15,434 nt of DNA from an uncultured Clostridia bacterium (GTDB lineage: Bacteria > Bacillota > Clostridia > Christensenellales > Aristaeellaceae), in contig CAMOUF010000234.1 of the NCBI GenBank assembly GCA_946626395.1, positions 1 through 15,434 of the forward strand, written 5' to 3'. Below, piece by piece: positions 13,069 to 15,434 of the stretch. The first letter of the stretch is position 1. Each line of letters begins with the position of its first letter. The notes beneath the pieces are model-generated. The model made no database searches. It worked only from the letters and a program-made list of their open reading frames with translations, and was not told where the DNA came from. The position numbers and the translations under genes were made by a program.

Positions 13069-13215
13069 AGAGTTCAGAGTGAAGAATTCAGAGTTCAGAT
13101 ATTTTGTCGTTCCAAGTCTGAATTCGTTGCTTATATCAGCGTATATTCTCTGCGCTCTGAACTTATCGTCTATTGCCTTTTGCCTAATGCCTATTGCCTA
13201 ATCACTTAGCGTTCT
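13069..13215. repeat. Intergenic heptad-repeat element, copy 3
   Basis: Four in-register heptads of AGAGTTC type (13069-13096) begin the element and four ATTGCCT-type heptads (13172-13199) end it. The right end then reads AATCACTTAGCGTTCT, the inverse of the left end of copy 2 apart from two inserted bases. Inside, CCAAGTCTGAATTCGT (13112-13127) matches copy 2 inverted with one change, and AGAGTTCAGATATTTT (13090-13105) matches copy 1 inverted exactly. Copy 3 is thus in the opposite orientation to copies 1 and 2. It would lie in the leader of the HTH/kinase operon if the promoter at 13059 is used. Confidence 0.8.
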
Positions 13216-13269
13216 CTGCAACTGATCACCGCTGAATGAAAAGCACCTTCCCAAGGGAGACACCGCGCC

Positions 13270-13716
13270 ATGGCTGAAGAAAAACGCATCAGCACCGAGG
13301 AGCTGCTGAAACTGCTGTTTCAGGAAAGAAGCCTGGAACGATTTTTCCAGCGCAACGAGTCCGCTTATTTGGTCACCGCCTTTTCGGATTATCTGTCCCA
13401 CTGGTGCAAAACCCATCAGCAGGTGCCCGAGCAGCTCATCCGCCGGGCCAACCTGGAAAAGTCCTTCGGCCATCAGCTGTTCAGCGGCAAGCGCAGGCCC
13501 TCCCGGGACACGGTGCTTCAATTGGCCTTCGCCATGGGCGCGGACGTGGCCCAGGCCCAGGACATGCTCAAGATCGCCCGGAAAAGCCTGCTGTATCCCC
13601 GGATCAAGCGGGATGCAGTTTTTATTTATTGCCTGCATCACCGAATCAGCCTGGTGGACACGGAAATCATTCTGGAAGATTTGGGGCTGCCGCTCCTGGG
13701 AGGAAGAGACCAGTGA
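13270..13716 (+). CDS. HTH (XRE-like) protein paired with the kinase
   Basis: A 148-residue cytoplasmic protein. Residues about 54-102 (from EQLIRRANLEKSFGHQLFSG through KRRPSRDTVLQLAFAMGAD) have the pattern of an XRE/Cro-type helix-turn-helix, including the G-K-x-x-P-S-R-D-T-x-x-x-L-A segment. A second alpha-helical part (103-148) ends with LEDLGLPLL. It is probably a DNA-binding or adaptor partner of the kinase, since the kinase start codon overlaps its stop (GTGA, 13713-13716), implying translational coupling. The ATG at 13270 follows AAGGGAGA. Whether it binds DNA, and whether it is phosphorylated, is inference; I do not recognise a named family. Confidence 0.75.
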   Translation: MAEEKRISTEELLKLLFQERSLERFFQRNESAYLVTAFSDYLSHWCKTHQQVPEQLIRRANLEKSFGHQLFSGKRRPSRDTVLQLAFAMGADVAQAQDMLKIARKSLLYPRIKRDAVFIYCLHHRISLVDTEIILEDLGLPLLGGRDQ

Positions 13717-15317
13717 ACGAACTCAAGCGAATCGTGGAAAACATTCAATCCGTATGGACTTTAAGCAGCTATCCCCAGGATTTTCTGGACGCCTACGATC
13801 AAATGGAATGCCTGGCCACCCACGCAGGCCGGGAAACCTTTTTGGTGCGCAGAAAGCAGGACGGGATCATGGCGGTAGCCAAATGCTACGACCGGGAAAA
13901 ATTCCCCTGCCAGCCCCAGTTCGATTTGCTGCGGAGCATCTCCCATCCCGGCGTGCCCCGGTTTTTTGAACAGTACCAGAACCAGGAAATGCTGTGCGTG
14001 GTGCGGGAGTACATCGAAGGAGAGCCGCTGAGCGATTATGCCCTGGAACGGGATTTGCCGCTGGAGCGCATCCTTGCTATCGGCAGAGAGCTGTGCGGCA
14101 TCCTTTCCGCCCTCCACAGCCACCATCCTCCCGTGATCCATCGGGATATCAAGCCGGAAAACGTGATCGTAAAGCCGGATGGCAGCATCGCCCTGATTGA
14201 CTTTGATATTGCCCGGGCGTATAAAAGCGACGCGGAAAGGGATACCGTTTTTTTCGGCACCCGGGGCTTTGCGCCGCCGGAGCAGTACGGCTTCGACCAA
14301 ACCGACTGCCGCACCGATATTTACGCCTTCGGCGTGCTGCTGCGCTACCTGGTCACCGGCAGCGTGAAGAAAAATGCCAATATCTCCTTTGATCCCCGCC
14401 TGGAAGCGGTGATTGAGAGGTGCACCTCCTTTTCACCCAAGGACAGATACGGCGATATCCGCGCCGTTCAAAAAGACCTGGACAGGATCAACGCTTCCCG
14501 GTTTCCCATCCGCTGGCCCAGGCTGTTGGCGGCGCTGGTGGCCCTGACGGCCGCCCTGTGCCTGGGCTTTTCCGCCGGCCGGTATACCGACTGGCTGCGT
14601 CCCGCCCCGGTGATTTCCTTTTCCGAACCGCTGATGGAGCGGGCCGTCCGGCTTCAATTGGGCAAGGAAACCGGACTTCTGACAATGGAGGAGCTGGCCC
14701 AGGTCAAACGCATCTACATTTACGGCAGCGAAGCCTATGGCGATCCCGACGCCTACTATGCCCAGCGGGTGGACAATCACAAGGAAGGGCCCATCCGGAC
14801 CCTGGACGATGTGAAGCTGCTGCCCCATCTGGAAGAAATCCATATGGTGCGTCAGGGCTATGTGGACATCAGCGCCATCGCGGAGCTGCCTGAAATCGTC
14901 GTGGTGGAGCTCAAGCACATGCGTATATCCGGCGTGCAGCCCATCGCCCACGTGCCGGGCGTGCGCGGCGCCATCCTGTTTGATTGCAGCCTGTTTGACG
15001 TGACGGCGCTGGAAAGCTGCCCCTGGCTGGAAACGCTGGACGTGGGGCGGAACAATCTGACGGATTTAAAGCAAATCGGCTTTCATCCCAGCGTCCGGTC
15101 GCTGGATTTCAAGTGGCTGAAAATGAACAGTCTGGACGGTATCGCGGACCGTTTTCCCCGGCTTCGGACCATCGCCCTGCAATATGGGGAGATCAAGGAT
15201 ATGAGCGCCCTGAAAACGCTGTCTGAACTGGAAAAAGTGTATGTGCTTAAAAGCCAGGCGGAATTCGTAAAAGAGCTGCTCAGGGATACCACGGTGGAAG
15301 TTATTGTGGCAGAATAA
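13713..15317 (+). CDS. Transmembrane Ser/Thr protein kinase with leucine-rich-repeat ectodomain
   Basis: A 534-residue Hanks-type kinase. The cytoplasmic kinase domain (about 10-260) has Lys57 in VAKCYD, HRDIKPEN with catalytic Asp145, DFD (163-165) in place of DFG while keeping the metal-binding Asp, and GFAPPEQYG as the APE segment. The glycine-rich loop is degenerate. One membrane helix (about 271-291, LLAALVALTAALCLGFSAG) leads to an outside domain (292-534). That domain opens with ISFSEPLMERAVRLQLG and contains leucine-rich-repeat strands such as LEEIHMVRQG, LETLDVGRNNLTDL and LRTIALQYGEI. The topology suggests a sensor of an outside ligand. The GTG at 13713 overlaps the stop of the HTH gene. 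Substrates are unknown. The kinase call is firm; ligand sensing is inferred. Confidence 0.94.
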   Translation: MNELKRIVENIQSVWTLSSYPQDFLDAYDQMECLATHAGRETFLVRRKQDGIMAVAKCYDREKFPCQPQFDLLRSISHPGVPRFFEQYQNQEMLCVVREYIEGEPLSDYALERDLPLERILAIGRELCGILSALHSHHPPVIHRDIKPENVIVKPDGSIALIDFDIARAYKSDAERDTVFFGTRGFAPPEQYGFDQTDCRTDIYAFGVLLRYLVTGSVKKNANISFDPRLEAVIERCTSFSPKDRYGDIRAVQKDLDRINASRFPIRWPRLLAALVALTAALCLGFSAGRYTDWLRPAPVISFSEPLMERAVRLQLGKETGLLTMEELAQVKRIYIYGSEAYGDPDAYYAQRVDNHKEGPIRTLDDVKLLPHLEEIHMVRQGYVDISAIAELPEIVVVELKHMRISGVQPIAHVPGVRGAILFDCSLFDVTALESCPWLETLDVGRNNLTDLKQIGFHPSVRSLDFKWLKMNSLDGIADRFPRLRTIALQYGEIKDMSALKTLSELEKVYVLKSQAEFVKELLRDTTVEVIVAE

Positions 15318-15328
15318 AAAGACGCGCC

Positions 15329-15355
15329 AAGGTGGGCAGGCTGCCCACCTTTTTT
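15329..15355 (+). terminator. Intrinsic terminator of the HTH/kinase operon
   Basis: A 9-bp stem AAGGTGGGC/GCCCACCTT (15329-15337, 15343-15351) has the loop AGGCT and runs directly into six T. It starts 12 bases after the kinase stop codon. Confidence 0.87.
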
Positions 15356-15366
15356 GCGTTGTTCCA

Positions 15367-15375
15367 TGATAGGAT
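15367..15375 (+). promoter_or_regulatory. Weak extended -10 candidate for the next gene
   Basis: TGATAGGAT is an extended -10 with four of six hexamer matches, preceded by TTCCA as at 13054-13067. No -35 is visible. Confidence 0.3.
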
Positions 15376-15425
15376 AGAAATGGAAAATGATAGCTTTTCT
15401 TATTCAGCGAAAGGAGAACATAGAA

Positions 15426-15434
15426 ATGAATATA
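15426..15434 (+). CDS. Start of a further gene (MNI..., runs off the window)
   Basis: ATG at 15426 is preceded by AAAGGAGA with nine bases of spacing and lies just beyond the kinase operon terminator. Only three codons are visible, so no product can be named. Confidence 0.4.

Noticed and set aside
13404..13712. Upstream extension of the kinase frame
   Set aside because: The extension is a Pro/Gly/Arg-rich shadow of the HTH gene. The GTG at 13713 gives a normal kinase N-terminus and a typical four-base overlap.
1..15434. A defence island or prophage
   Set aside because: There are no integrase, nuclease, methyltransferase, helicase or phage structural genes. The caspase-like protein carries a signal peptide, unlike typical caspase-type defence effectors.

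Overview
The window is a GC-rich bacterial chromosome segment. It carries one partial and eleven near-certain or probable protein genes plus the first codons of another. Several traits point to an anaerobic Gram-positive bacterium of Bacillota (Clostridia): a pyruvate:ferredoxin oxidoreductase, strong GGAGG ribosome sites, sigma-A type TTGACA/TATAAT promoters, PTEAP/PTPAP-type linkers, BspA-type leucine-rich repeats, MucBP-like and SH3b wall modules, and a transmembrane Hanks-type kinase. Oscillospirales or Christensenellales would fit, but the order is a guess. No phage, plasmid, insertion sequence, rRNA, tRNA or CRISPR is seen.

Layout. 1-317 (minus): N-terminus of pyruvate:ferredoxin oxidoreductase with a consensus promoter. 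318-758: gene-less; holds that promoter, a heptad-repeat element and the promoter of the next gene. 759-1889 (plus): secreted caspase-like protease with BspA-type repeats. 1928-2669 (minus): RimJ/RimL-type acetyltransferase preceded by a tiny membrane protein. 2691-2880: a second heptad-repeat element. 2904-3533 (minus): Nudix ADP-ribose pyrophosphatase. 3766-9132 (plus): a 1788-residue surface protein (about ten MucBP-like repeats, five SH3b-like modules, one membrane helix, about 200-residue cytoplasmic tail). 9295-10245 (plus): secreted CHAP-type amidase with a peptidoglycan-binding domain. 10472-11920 (plus): divergent GMP-synthase-like protein that lacks the glutaminase cysteine. 12154-12954 (plus): tandem GNAT protein. 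13270-15317 (plus): HTH protein overlapping by four bases a Ser/Thr kinase with a leucine-rich-repeat ectodomain. A further gene starts at 15426.

The window has a cell-surface theme: four products are predicted to be exported or to have extracellular domains (protease, giant repeat protein, amidase, kinase sensor). The rest is housekeeping or repair-type metabolism. The kinase/HTH pair is the only clear signalling unit; a link to the surface proteins is inference from proximity.

The most unusual feature is in the gaps. Six of the seven larger intergenic gaps carry degenerate 7-bp tandem repeats, usually as two facing arms able to form a long hairpin. Three of them (471-640, 2691-2880, 13069-13215) are recognisably one dispersed family sharing heptads and core sequence. 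The other three (9138-9217, 10254-10281, 11982-12076) use different heptads with, in two cases, the same two-arm architecture. The second notable item is the GuaA-like protein, which has lost both the glutaminase residues and the XMP-site motifs while keeping an ATP-pyrophosphatase core.
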